Part shown: in pieces, positions 34,076-44,955 of the stretch
How the letters are laid out: each line of letters opens with the position of its first letter
Position numbering within the stretch: the first letter of the stretch is position 1
Program-made: the position numbers and the translations under genes
Notes under the pieces: model-generated
The model's input: the letters and a program-made list of their open reading frames with translations, nothing else
Databases searched by the model: none
Told to the model about the DNA's origin: nothing
From: Sepioteuthis lessoniana
Taxonomy: Eukaryota; Mollusca; Cephalopoda; Myopsida; Loliginidae
DNA: 64,000 nt
Reading direction: 5' to 3'
Assembly: GCA_963585895.1 (NCBI GenBank)
Contig: OY757904.1
Location: 30,356,046-30,420,045, forward strand

Positions 34076-34707
34076 CTAGACTGGGTGGTCCAAATATTTT
34101 GGGAGAATGACAAATATAATAATAGAAAACGTTATTTTCTTTAGTGTATATATATATATATATATATCATTATTGTTCACTGATCAAACGCGGTTGAATG
34201 ATGTTTGAGAACCTAATCCACTTGATCGCACTATAAACTCTAAATATCTTCCTGAGTTCCCAATGGATCACTCTCGACTACAGTCGCCAACCTTACTTAT
34301 TTTATATTAAATGATAATTAGTGTTTTACAAATATAAATAGATTATGTTATGAATCAATTTAAGGTCATCAGATCTGAAAGTCAGTGATATTGATTGATA
34401 ATTTCCCGTTCGAAATAAACATCCTGCACAGTAAGAATGATACTCGTACATTTATGCAAATCAGAACGCCAAGCGAAAAACCTACAAAGACAAGACAAAA
34501 CAAAAATAAGAATAAAAAACGATTCTTTGCATCTCATTCATCTCATGTTCAATGTAAAAAAGGATTTTTTTTTTAAATATGTGAAACTCTGAGTTATAAA
34601 GTAGATATACAATGAACAAAAAACATTTTTTTATTTCCAATTTTAGCTGCTCTATCGACTAGTATTCAAGAATTTAAGTAAAAAAATTTTTTTATACCAA
34701 TTAGTTC

Positions 34708-34758
<51 letters not shown>

Positions 34759-35105
34759 CGAGGAAAGTAATCTAAGGATTAAATTAAACGAGGATACTCC
34801 AAGGAGAATGTAGAATATCCAAAGGAGTGCTCAATATCAACGGCTTAAATGTTTACTGAAACTTACGTGCTTTGCAAAAATATTTTTTTATAAAACTGAT
34901 GAAAAAGAAATCAATTTAGTGATTCTGTAATAAATTTATTTCGGTCACGTAAATAGAATCATGATCGCTTCGGATGGACGACAAACACAGTTATAACAGA
35001 TACAACTGTTTCTTTCGTGAATCCGATGTATTCGTAATTCCATCTGCATACCCGAAATAAATCTATAATGGAATGACCCCAGTGATTTCTTTTTCATCTA
35101 CTGTA
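34076..35105. other. AT-rich DNA with TA tracts and a SINE scrap
   Basis: TA runs at 34144-34167 and 34712-34756. At about 34195-34310 a short piece resembles the 3' part of family 3 (AATGGATCACTC, CCAACCTTACTTA). Nothing else recognised. Confidence 0.5.

Positions 35106-35107
<2 letters not shown>

Positions 35108-35151
<44 letters not shown>
35108..35151. repeat. TA microsatellite
   Basis: About 22 TA units. Confidence 0.95.
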
Positions 35152-35153
<2 letters not shown>

Positions 35154-35326
35154 AACGTGTTACGTTTCCATTTATATTTCACTTGCTATGTTGATGAGTG
35201 CTCAACATCTCAATCGTATTTTTCGAGTTCCTCCGTCTGCAACTTCTTGTGTCGTCTGTCATTTTGTCTTGTTCGTTCTTGCAACCACAACTGGTTTTAG
35301 TTCTTCGACGACGAACGAACTCTGAC

Positions 35327-35542
35327 CTAATTTTCATGTGCACATTTCTCTGTTGGCCGACTGGGAACTTTGCAAGCAGAGATTAAATTTTTAACCGCTC
35401 CACACAAGTACTTCTCACTAACTAGATTCTGTTTCTTTTCTTCTTTTGTCATTTGACCAAGTGACCTTTCATTCAATCTCTGCCACATTCTCAAACGATC
35501 CTCTAGGTCATCCCTTCGGTTGAAAGGTTTGAATTTATTCAA
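35327..35542 (-). CDS. Unrecognised 71-codon ORF with charged, protein-like composition
   Basis: Minus-strand frame containing RRDDLEDRLRMWQRLNER and QMTKEEKKQNLVSEKYL. Unlike most short frames here it is rich in charged residues and would form amphipathic helix, which is why it is listed. I recognise no family. It has an ATG at 35542, a stop at 35327 and no supporting promoter or splice evidence. It may be an exon, a fragment of an unknown transposon protein, or chance. Confidence 0.25.
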   Translation of the reverse strand: MNKFKPFNRRDDLEDRLRMWQRLNERSLGQMTKEEKKQNLVSEKYLCGAVKNLISACKVPSRPTEKCAHEN

Positions 35543-35610
35543 ATTAACCTACACATCATGTTATACAATAAATCACGCAAATCTATTATTTACCACATAT
35601 ACAAACGTAC

Positions 35611-35668
35611 TCTCACACACACGCACACAAACTTACATATACACACACATATATACTCACACACACAC

Positions 35669-35702
<34 letters not shown>
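35611..35702. repeat. CA-rich then TA microsatellite
   Basis: Imperfect ACAC block followed by about 16 TA units. Confidence 0.9.
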
Positions 35703-35703
<1 letters not shown>

Positions 35704-36054
35704 ACAGTTTTTCATAAAGTTCTACGCTTAACTTAGATTCTATATAACTGTCAATTTTTATGGGCATTATCTGTACAGAAATAAAGACAAAAATCTGATT
35801 TTATTTTTTCTACTTTTTTTAATTGTCGTTTTTAACTGGTATAAATAAAGTCCAGCTAGAGCTCTTCTTTCTGAGTGAGACCTAGAATTATTTGAACTAA
35901 TTTCATTTGGATATAAAAGTTATTGTAGCGTAGACACTAGTCTTGATAATCACCAAATTCCGTTGAGTATATGTCTACTCAATCCTAACCTAAATATATT
36001 AGCTCCATTACTGATATTTGAACACGGTGTATTTATTAACATAGCAACATTTTT
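35703..36054. other. Unrecognised DNA
   Basis: Nothing recognised. Confidence 0.5.
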
Positions 36055-36322
36055 TTTATTAAGTCCTCTTCGAGTTTTACACTCCAACATAAGCCGATGG
36101 TTTCTCACTGGAGTTTCAATGACAGCAAGGCTTCTCAAGTTTCCAAGACTCTACTCATTATTCTGGTCGAACTTAATAGTGCTGCAGTTTGGAGGGTCTT
36201 CACTCGTCCTCTTATTTCCAAGTCATCCATTTTTTTTATCAATCCTTTGGTATCTGTACGAAGAGCACCAATTACAATTGGTATTACCTTCACTTTCGAG
36301 TTCTGCAATTATTATTATTAGT
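36055..36322 (-). mobile_element. RLE-type LINE, 3' end fragment
   Basis: Antisense 3' end of the same family as 27.3-28.2 kb: on plus it reads TTCACACT-like start, GATGGTTTCTCACTGGAGTTT, CTCAAGTTTCCAAGACTC and GCACCAATTACAATTGGTATT. About 260 bp, severely 5' truncated, ending beside an ATT/TAG-rich tract. Confidence 0.8.
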
Positions 36323-36829
36323 AGTAGTAGTTGCAGCTTATTTCAAGTACAGCTCTGAAGCAATCTCCGACACAACTATTTCATTAGTACTATTATTATT
36401 ATTATTAGTGATGTTGTTGTTGCTGCTTCGCCGATGCAGGTGTTGGTGCAACGGTATCAATCGGTTAAATTAAATGCTTTAAAAAAAATAAAAGGTAACA
36501 AAAACGGTTTTGTAGGTTTCAAATCGTGACTATTGGAGAAGGATTGTTTTTAACGGAATCATTATTGTAAAAGGAAAATCATCATTGGAGTAGTAGTAAT
36601 AGGAATCATGATTGTGATACTATCAGCGACGGCTATGCAATAAGTTTAGTCGTTGTCAAGGGTCGTACAAGTTATATTAAGATTTGATTGCAGCAATAAT
36701 AACGAAGAATGCAATAGTGATTACAGACGATGAGTAGTTATTCTATTTAGTTTAGTCGTTGTTATTATTATTATTTTTATTATTATTATTATTATTATTA
36801 GAATTATTATTATTATTTTTTACTCATTA
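36323..36829. other. Low-complexity ATT/TAG-rich DNA
   Basis: Scattered ATT and TAG triplets with a clear ATT microsatellite at about 36762-36800, adjoining the next LINE 3' end. Confidence 0.7.
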
Positions 36830-37136
36830 CGAGTTTTTCAGGTCATCTTTTGGTGATGGTCTTTCACTGGAGCCTGAATCTCCTCAAGTCTCCAGAACTC
36901 TTCTCAGTCATGGCCATTCGTAATAGTGCTGTGGTTTGGATGGTCTCTACTCGTCCTCGAACCTCCAAGTCCTCCAGTCCCTTTAATAATCAATCCTTTA
37001 GTGACCAAAATGTCCACAATTTTACAAATTCTCTTTGGTTTTTTTTTTTTTTTTGCTTATTATTATTAGTTCTGGTCTTCTGGCCAAGATTTGCTGATCC
37101 GTTTCTATGTCAAAGTCGCATTGGACTTTATGGGTG

Positions 37137-37138
<2 letters not shown>
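36830..37138 (-). mobile_element. RLE-type LINE, 3' end fragment
   Basis: Second short antisense 3' end: TGGTGATGGTCTTTCACTGG, CTCAAGTCTCCAGAACTCTT, CCTCCAAGTCCTCCAG and then the TCTGGTCTTCTGGCCAAGAT region. A poly-T run (37039-37054) replaces part of the coding sequence. Confidence 0.8.

Positions 37139-37175
<37 letters not shown>
37139..37175. repeat. ATT microsatellite
   Basis: Twelve ATT units at the 5' border of the LINE fragment. Confidence 0.95.
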
Positions 37176-37176
<1 letters not shown>

Positions 37177-37335
37177 GCCCATCAGAAATTTACATCTGCT
37201 CATTGCGGATTCTGGATGCTATTCTAGAATATTTAGTAGGAGCGAGGGAAGATTGGTACGGATTGCGCGAGACAGTAAGGGAATGCCGAATTGCATTATA
37301 CGTTTAATGATGATGATGATAATGATGATGATATA
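37176..37335 (+). mobile_element. Possible LINE 3' end with TGATGA tail
   Basis: Short sense frame (LVGAREDWYGLRETVRECR) followed immediately by stops and a TGATGATGATGATAATGATG tail. TGATGA tails end the RTE copies at 15.1 and 55.07 kb. The body is too short to assign to a clade. Confidence 0.35.
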
Positions 37336-37485
37336 TCTGTTGCAAGTGCACTAGTTTAATATATTTTCATTAGATTTGGGAAGAGAGCGTTTCAAATATG
37401 TCCCAACTTAAACCACTTGTTTGCTTATGCTGATTTTTTCTGGTCTTCTCTTTGGCTTTTTCAAGGAGTATATTTGCATATATAC
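37336..37485. other. Unrecognised short spacer
   Basis: Nothing recognised. Confidence 0.4.
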
Positions 37486-37562
37486 AGAGAGAGAGAGAGA
37501 GGGCGAAAGTGAGCAAGAGAGAGAGAGAAGGGGAGAGAGAGATAGTGAGAGGGATAGAGATA

Positions 37563-37628
<66 letters not shown>
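37486..37628. repeat. GA/TA/GA compound microsatellite
   Basis: Two GA blocks flank a TA block; the LSLSLS and RERERE frames are translations of it. Confidence 0.95.
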
Positions 37629-37630
<2 letters not shown>

Positions 37631-38888
37631 GTTGAAATACATTTGAATAGCAGTCGTGTTTTTAAGTACATTTTTTTACTCTAGGAATTATTATTTTGCA
37701 TTACATTTACAAGTCTGTGTGCAAGGAAACTGTATAACATAAATTATCGGGACCAAGTTTGAAGAATTGATTTCAATAAGGGAAGCAAACCAGGAAAGAC
37801 AATCACCCGCCACCCGAACATCTGTTAAGTGACATTTATATTCATATCAGCTCCTTTTAAAGCGTACACTAACATGAGTGCACTTTTCTATTTGAAAAGT
37901 CTGAGATATCCCAATACATTGCAACAAAAATTATTTTGTCATATTATCCAAAATAGACAATATATGTCACTCAAAAATACTCAAAGTAAACTTAGGCAAC
38001 AACAAAAAAATATGGAAAAATAATGCAAGCTTGAAATTGAATATATCTTCGGAAGTACTGAACCATAATAAACATCGCATTTTCTATACAACTGGCATGA
38101 ACAAATAAGAGTTTTCAAATTCCCTATGTACAGAAAACCTAAAGCGAAATTAGAAACGAATTTATATACCATTATTGAATAACAATACCAATCGATTATG
38201 TTTAGAATTTGCTTGCTTGTCTGAAAGAATTCTGAACTATTCATAAATATGTTTTTAGTTTGCCTCCAGGGTCAGATGGGAAATACGGAGTTAACAACAA
38301 GTACGTTTTCTTCTTTTATTCCTCTTATTAAGAATAAGAGAAAATGGATAAAAAAATGGAGGCCGGTTTTGAATTTTTAATCTTTTGATGGTCAGAAAGA
38401 GAAGGCTAGTAAAAGACTACCGGCCTTAGTCGATTGGAATCCCATCAATATATACTTGAAATTCAGAATGGTCCAAGCCACGTAGAAAATTATTGGCCCC
38501 AAGTGGCTTAGTTTTTCAAATTGTCTTGTGCCTCGAGGTTTTAAATGTGTAAGTAAATTGATTCTTCACTCCCAGAATAACTGTCGACAGTCAGACAGAT
38601 AGACAGATAGAGAGAAAAAGAGAGATGAAGAAGGTAACGGAGGAAATAGTAGACGGTTGAATAAGTAAATGTAGAGAGAAAAAGGAACCAAGACAGACGG
38701 ACAAACGAACTGAAAAAAATATTAAGAATAATGAAAGTTATTCGTATTTTTCCCATATTTTCCCAAACTAAGCGTATCAACTTTTAGCGTCAAAATAATG
38801 TATAATTTAAGAAAGAACTAAAAAAACGCTAGATAAATAATTGAATGGTATTATGGAAATTCAGGTACAATTAACAGTTCAGCTGGTG

Positions 38889-38889
<1 letters not shown>
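37629..38889. other. AT-rich DNA, nothing recognised
   Basis: A short CAGA/GATA patch at 38586-38622; otherwise no repeat or gene recognised. Confidence 0.55.
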
Positions 38890-38985
<96 letters not shown>

Positions 38986-39002
38986 CTTTTTTTTTTTTTT
39001 TT
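38890..39002. repeat. CA, TA and poly-T tract
   Basis: About 31 CA units, 14 TA units and then poly-T. Confidence 0.95.
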
Positions 39003-39287
39003 GAACCAGTGATGACAAAATGTTTAGTGTCATAGAAGTGAACAGTGTTCAGATCCTGAAGGGTCAGTTTGCATATAACATAGCTCTAAAATGTATGAAT
39101 CCAAGTATTTTTCTTCGGACGGTGAGAGTCAGGATACATTGGGCCATGAGCAGGGCCTGTTGACGATGATAGCACTCTCCAGTTATTGTTACAGTAACTT
39201 ACGAGAGGTAAAATACGTATTAAAAATATATGTTTATTGTTTAAAAATTTAATCATTTTGTAGATGGTAAGTGACTTTTGCACCACC

Positions 39288-39289
<2 letters not shown>
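39003..39289. other. Unrecognised DNA
   Basis: Nothing recognised. Confidence 0.45.
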
Positions 39290-39334
<45 letters not shown>

Positions 39335-39395
39335 TGTGTGTGTGTGTGTGTGTGTGTCTGTGTGTGTCTTTGTGTGTATGTATATATATATATAC
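39290..39395. repeat. TA/GT/TA compound microsatellite
   Basis: TA run, GT run with interruptions, then TA again. Confidence 0.95.
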
Positions 39396-39856
39396 GATTT
39401 CTTTTGCGATTTTCCAAGCCTTCACCAGAATGTGACGATGAGACTTTACACAATTGTTTCAATGTAGTCCACGTTGAAATCAATGTATTTAGGCTAAACA
39501 TGCATAAGCAAAGGAATCTCATCACAGAAAAAGGTAAACACTTGGTCCTCCAATAACTACTCCGCGGCAGATATAACCTCATAATTCTTTCAAAAATGGC
39601 GACAACACAATTGGGAATTGAGATGAGAAAGCATCGAGAAATCAGATTGAGCAAGAATTCTGTTTGTAAAAGTGATTGTGTAACAAGTTAAAGCCACAGT
39701 AAGCTGCTTCAGCTATTTTAAACTTTTTCTGGAAAGAATATTTGCTTTGTGAGATTACTTAAACTGAGCTCTTTATCAGGAGTATTTAAAAATTCGAATT
39801 TTGAATAATTCAATTGTCCTGACGGAATTGTTCCCTACTCTGGATTTACTGGATTG
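39396..39856. other. Unrecognised DNA
   Basis: Nothing recognised. The ORFs overlapping it start inside the microsatellite. Confidence 0.5.
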
Positions 39857-39857
39857 A

Positions 39858-39923
<66 letters not shown>
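39857..39923. repeat. TA microsatellite
   Basis: About 33 TA units. Confidence 0.95.
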
Positions 39924-39925
<2 letters not shown>

Positions 39926-40449
39926 ATAACGTATATGTGTATGTGTGTGTATGCAGTGCAAGAGAGATATGTCTATTACAACATGTTCCTCATTTGAAAA
40001 GAACGGTAAAATTTATGAAAGTTTGAAGTAGGCTGATGAAAAGGAACAGGTTAGTCTCTAAGGCTGTGATAGAGCTCTTGTCTCTAAAACTGGATATGCC
40101 CATCACATGAGGTCTCGTGAAATATGTAAATTGTTCCCATTTTCTTTTAAAGCCATGTGAATCTCTTTATGTCATTATACAGGAATGTCTGCAAATTGTT
40201 TGCTGGTTTAGTAAAGTAATCTGTGGTTCACAAAAAAAACTTTTTTCGAAAACTTAAAGAAGCACCATCATTTGTGCGCCCTGTCTGTATTAAGGTATCC
40301 AAGACTTCTGGAAGTTTCAAAAACTATCTAAGAATACACAGTCGAAGAGAATAAGTCAGTCCAGACGATGCAAGAAATGACACTAATCTGTGAAGATGGA
40401 ACAATCTATCTATCTATCAATCTATCAAGTTATACCGGGAATACGAAAT
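39924..40449. other. Unrecognised DNA
   Basis: Short ATCT tetranucleotide run at 40407-40430; otherwise nothing recognised. Confidence 0.5.
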
Positions 40450-40790
40450 CTTTTTTGTCCCTATCGGCCATCACTCTCAGTAGGTTATCTAAATGGCATC
40501 TAATGTCCAGACAGAATTGAAAAATTAAGATATGTGCTTATTGACTAACAAGAAGAAATCACTTATGCATTTTATGGTTTCTAAGATGGGAGGTATTTGG
40601 CTGTACATCGATACATTTGTCGAGTGATACTTCCAGTACTTTTTGAAAATATAACGCATCAATCTCATGTAATTCCCATTCAATTTTTTTCAAACGCCAG
40701 ATTAAGTTCAGGTAATGCAGCCGTACAGTAGTAATGTCACAGTGAGAGATTAGAGTTCCTGTTTTATTTTATCTGAGAATTTGGATTAAC
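40450..40790 (-). mobile_element. Very old RTE LINE 3' end
   Basis: On the plus strand CCCTATCGGCCATCACTCTC, AGATGGGAGGTATTTGGCTGTACA and TGCAGCCGTACAGTAGTAATG occur in the same order as in the clearer antisense RTE ends at 47.5 and 57.4 kb. No open frame survives. Confidence 0.55.
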
Positions 40791-40952
40791 ATATCGTCGA
40801 TAACCTATTAATAGCAGTGCATGCCTTCCTGTGTGTATGTTGAAATTGATTTCCATAGATGAGGTATTGCAACCTCGGTAAGAGAACTGACCAACTAAAT
40901 ACAGAGCCTAGACATTTAATGTGAGGACTAAACTATCTTCTTTAAATGCATG
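40791..40952. other. Unrecognised short spacer
   Basis: Nothing recognised. Confidence 0.4.

Positions 40953-41020
<68 letters not shown>
40953..41020. repeat. GT then GA microsatellite
   Basis: About 15 GT units and then about 16 GA units. Confidence 0.95.
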
Positions 41021-41026
<6 letters not shown>

Positions 41027-41090
41027 TGCATGTGCATGGATTTTTTGTAATGGGTAGTAACCTTGATTAGCAGTCCATTTCTTCTTTAAT

Positions 41091-41290
41091 AAGTTCCCTT
41101 TTCATGGTATATCCAACAATACTGGCAATCAGGGGTATGAATCTAGCTTAAAATCAGACACACACATAGACACATACACACACGCGCGCGTGCGCGCTAT
41201 AATTAGATAGATAGATAGATAGATAGATATAAATTTAGCCTAATGCCACTGATTGCCAGTATTGTTGAATATAACTTGAAAATGGAACTT
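41091..41290. repeat. Inverted repeat with microsatellite loop
   Basis: Arm 1 (41091-41148) and arm 2 (41235-41290) are imperfect reverse complements: arm 1 has CAACAATACTGGCAATCAG and arm 2 has CTGATTGCCAGTATTGTTG. The loop of about 86 bp holds ACAC, GCGC and GATA repeats, and a TA/GA microsatellite (41291-41326) follows. The RNA or single-stranded DNA would fold into a long hairpin. It may be a foldback (MITE-like) element or a local inverted duplication. Confidence 0.75.
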
Positions 41291-41325
<35 letters not shown>

Positions 41326-41326
41326 G

Positions 41327-42056
41327 TTATCTTACCCCTCCCTCCCGGCTTTTTGAGACATCGAGTCAGTTTTGATTAAAACATGATGATGATTAAAGAT
41401 GATAGTGTGTGTAAGTATTAAATACTATTTTGCGTGGAATAAAATCTCTTAGAATATCAAAAAACAATCTTGAATCAACCTGTTATTGAAATATGTAAAC
41501 ATTATCTATTTAAGTTGATCGTTTGAATGAAAATATTAGGAATATTACTCATTCATATCTTTTTCTCAAGCATATCTCAGAACGTTCAAAACATAAAGAA
41601 TGAAGTTCAATTTCTTCCTAAATTTCCAGATTTAAATATTCTTAATTAAATATCATAAGTAATTTATCATTAGACAATGATTGTACTTTGCGGAATGAAA
41701 CTATTAGACAGAATTTCATCTTGTAATGTATGTACTTATCTAAATAGTCTACCATGAACAAAATGCAAAATAATGTCAAGTTCTTATTTAAGTGTAGTTG
41801 GTTTAAATTCGGTATTTTTTTCTTCTAGATAGATAGATAGATATATATATTTACTTGCCTAAGAACGACTAAAAAAGAACAAAGAAAACAATCTGCTCAA
41901 CTATTTATAAATTTCTTGGAGAATAACATAAATTAATACATTTTCTGGTGGTGTAACTGTAAAATGAACCGCAAAACTTTTCATCCAGTATTTGAGCACG
42001 TGTCACCGATTCCATTTCGTATAACAATAACCATTGCGAAAAGCGCGCCTCCTTAA

Positions 42057-42057
<1 letters not shown>
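41327..42057. other. AT-rich DNA, nothing recognised
   Basis: Short GATA/TA patch at 41828-41850. Confidence 0.5.

Positions 42058-42116
<59 letters not shown>
42058..42116. repeat. TA microsatellite
   Basis: About 29 TA units. Confidence 0.95.
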
Positions 42117-42118
<2 letters not shown>

Positions 42119-42507
42119 CTCATAGTGATATAATAGCTACCTTAGTTTATTCTGTTACAAGCCTACAAGAGTGAAGCAATCACTGATCAATCTCACTCCA
42201 GTGCAATTAGTAGGAGAGACGAGAACGGTAACCATAGTTCTACAGGAACTAACGATGTGATTGTACACACCTTCAAATTTGAGCAATGCTAAAATGATTT
42301 CATTAGAAACTATTGCTTATTTGTGTCACGAGCAATGTGGGGTTGAATGCTTTGATCAAAACAATTCTTCATTCGAAAACAAAATATTCGTTAAATCTTG
42401 ACAAAAATAATAAATCATGAATTCAAAATTTTGTGCATTTTTTTAGCTGCCAAGTATTTTTTTCTTTTTAGTAATTCCTAACAGCTTGATACTTTAGAAT
42501 TTTAGTG
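42117..42507. other. Unrecognised DNA
   Basis: Nothing recognised. Confidence 0.5.
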
Positions 42508-43024
42508 CGGAGTTCCCGTAGCGTAGTGGTTAATGTACTGTTTGTGACATCAGTCTAAGTTCAAATTCCTCTTGTGGCATTCACTTTCAGATAAATACCC
42601 TTGTAAAAGGTATAGACCTTTTAACCCACTTTGCCCAATCGGTGGGACCTTCGCAGAAATATAAGACCCCACTAACGAGTGTCCTGTTATAGCACTAAGC
42701 AATCTGATGGTGAGGTTCCAGTAATCTTAGAGCTTTGGGGAACGCAGAGTTTCCCGTCATTGCCATTACTCCCAGCTCCGGACTGGCAGCATCTGATAGG
42801 GTGCTATCTATGGGTCCAATAGAACTAAACTGTAACCATATGTTAAACTGAACTGTTTGAAATAGGGTTGTTTTGACATTTAAACTGTGTACTTATGCTA
42901 AACTGAAATGTTTGAAACAGAACTGTTTTGGCATTTAGTTGAACTGTTTTGACATTTAAGATTTTTTAAACAAATCAACATTATACAAAATTGAATTGTT
43001 TAAAATTTAATTCGGCGTTAAATA
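42508..43024 (+). mobile_element. Composite repeat (family 2), complete-looking copy with tRNA-like head
   Basis: The head GAGTTCCCGTAGCGTAGTGG holds a good A-box (TAGCGTAGTGG, 42517-42527) and AGTTCAAATTCC about 30 bp on serves as B-box. Next come TTCACTTTCAGATAAATACC (as in SINE family 1), a unique block (GGTGAGGTTCCAGTAATCTT, CCATTACTCCCAGCTC) and tandem units with AAACTGTGTACTTATGC and AACTGTTTTGACATTT. The tail begins at GGCGTTAAATAAC. So family 2 is a tRNA-SINE with a long inserted tandem-repeat body. No coding capacity. Confidence 0.8.
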
Positions 43025-43309
43025 ACTCAAAAATGTTTGATACACCGTAACACAAAACAGGCAACCAACGTCTGTTTGTAGGTTAAAAAACGAAACTAAT
43101 GTTTTTCTACAAGGATATTCTTTGAAGATAATAACCTATGGAGGTTTATAAGCCATTAAACAAATGACTCAAAAATGGTTGATACGCCGTAAAACAAAAC
43201 ATGCAACCAACGTCTGGCTGTAGGTTAAATAATATAACTAATGTTTTTTCTACGAGGATATTCTTTCAAGATAATAACCTATGGAGGTTTATATGCCATT
43301 AAACAAAGA
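43025..43309 (+). repeat. 142-bp tail unit in tandem duplicate
   Basis: ACTCAAAAATG.TTGATAC recurs at 43025 and 43167, each followed by CAACCAACGTCTG, AACTAATGTTTTT, CTACRAGGATATTC and AATAACCTATGGAGGTTTATA. The copies look well over 90% identical, so the duplication is recent relative to the element. Confidence 0.85.
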
Positions 43310-43431
43310 ATATAAATCGAAGAAATTTACCTTAAAGTTGTTTTATTGAAAATTTATTAAATGACAGTGTTGACTGAAAAGTTGATAAACTGACCTAGAT
43401 TCCATGGAATATAATCAAATGATAGGTTTGG

Positions 43432-43661
43432 TTTCTTTGTTTAATGGCATATCAACATTTGCAGGTTATTTAATGCCAAAGCTATTCTCCTAGAAGAACA
43501 GTAGTGGTACTATTTTACCCATAGCTTGAAGGATGGGGGGTTAATACCTTTCCCAAGGGTATTTGCCCGAAAGTAAACGTAATGGCGCGACTGGAGTACG
43601 AACTCGCTTACTACGTTTTCGCAGTCCATCGCTTTAACCATGACACCACGAGGACTCCCCA
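43432..43661 (-). mobile_element. tRNA-derived SINE (family 1)
   Basis: Antisense copy with tail (TTAATGGCATATCAACATTTGC on plus), body and head (CATGACACCACGAGGAC on plus). The ORF starting inside it at 43582 is not a gene. Confidence 0.9.
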
Positions 43662-44005
43662 TAATCAAATGAGGTTTATTTTTAACGTAGTCTCCCTCGT
43701 GATGTACACACTTCTTTTTTTTCTATTGCAAAGCTTGAATATCATTGATCAAAAATATATTAACTGCAGTTTTGATATGATCATGTTATCTTTTCTGCCT
43801 ATTATCTTTTCAGCTCTCCCTCGTATTTTTAACTCTCTGCCTGCAACCCATAACAAATGAATTGTTAAATAAAAAAACCTGGATAAATTGCTCAAAATGT
43901 TTCGTTTAACTTTAATAAATATATTAACTGTACATAAGTTGGTGTTATTTACAAGTCGCCTCTAAGTATATTACAGGTAACTTAAAGGCGGACACCTTGT
44001 CACGG
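43662..44005. other. AT-rich spacer between SINEs
   Basis: Nothing recognised. Confidence 0.5.
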
Positions 44006-44213
44006 GTTGTCCTCGTGGTGTAATGGTTGATGCGATGGACTGCGGAATCATAGTAAGTGAATTCGTACTCTAGTCACGCTATTACGTTCAGTTTCGAGCA
44101 AATGCCCTTGGGAAAGATATCAACCCCTTATCCTCCCAGCTAAGGGTTAAATAGTACCACTACTATTCTTCAAGGAGAATAACCTACAAAGGTTGATATG
44201 TCATTAAACAAAG
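44006..44213 (+). mobile_element. tRNA-derived SINE (family 1)
   Basis: Sense copy: GTCCTCGTGGTGTAATGG head, GTGAATTCGTACTC (B-box region), GTTCAGTTTCGAGCAAATGCC, and a tail ending GATATGTCATTAAACAAAG. It is in inverted orientation to the copy 350 bp upstream, so the pair could form a hairpin transcript. Confidence 0.9.
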
Positions 44214-44509
44214 AAACCAAACCATACACCTTGTCAGCGATGCTTATCCTCAGCAGAGAAGTAAGACTGCACCCAGACACAAAAAGGGTTTCCTGAATAT
44301 GACAATAAAGGACATGTGTTGTGGATCCATTTCTGTGGATCTAAGGTTTATGAATTACACTTCAGTCTCAGTTATCATATTTAAACCGGCATGGAGGTAA
44401 TTACTAGGTTACTGTCAATGAGTTCGCTAGATTATACGTGATACCATACAGATGGGAGTAAAATAAATTGTATCAAAATATTTGCTTGCAGTTATAATGC
44501 TTTACCACG

Positions 44510-44510
<1 letters not shown>
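44214..44510. other. Unrecognised DNA
   Basis: Nothing recognised. Confidence 0.45.

Positions 44511-44582
<72 letters not shown>
44511..44582. repeat. ATT microsatellite at a LINE 3' end
   Basis: About 24 ATT units directly adjoining the antisense LINE 3' end at 44583. Confidence 0.95.
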
Positions 44583-44583
<1 letters not shown>

Positions 44584-44955
44584 CGTTGTTAGTATTTCAC
44601 ACCAGCGTTATCTGATTGTTTTTCATAAGAATCTGTGAGACAGCAAGTCTCCTCAAGACTCAAGTGTACTGGCTGATCTCAACAATATTCTTACAGCCCT
44701 CTTACTAAATTTTGGGGGATGATTCCAAGCGCAGCATTTACAATTGGTATCACAGTCACAATCATTTTCCATTGAACTCTACTCTTTTTTTGTTTTCCTT
44801 GATTTGCACCATGAGATCCGCTTGGACGGCAAAATCCACCGTTCGGCGTTTGTTTGTTTTTTTTATTTTATAAACTCTAACTCGGTCTGGTTTTCTGGTT
44901 GGTATTAGGTGATCTATTTGTATCTCAAAATTCCAGAAAACTGAATGTCTTTTTG
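44583..44955 (-). pseudogene. RLE-type LINE, diverged 3' part
   Basis: Order on plus: TATTTCACACCAGCGTTATC, CAGCAAGTCTCCTCAAG, GCATTTACAATTGGTATCAC, CCATGAGATCCGCTTGGACG and GGTCTGGTTTTCTGG. This is the family 3' end through the endonuclease RPD region. Heavily decayed. Confidence 0.75.

Noticed and set aside
37452-37671. Direct repeats with spacers as a CRISPR-like array
   Set aside because: They are GA/TA microsatellites in animal DNA; no spacer diversity.
42512-42580. Possible tRNA genes at SINE heads (also 44006, 56510, 60661, 33804)
   Set aside because: Multicopy, mutated, continue into common SINE bodies, and no cloverleaf folds.
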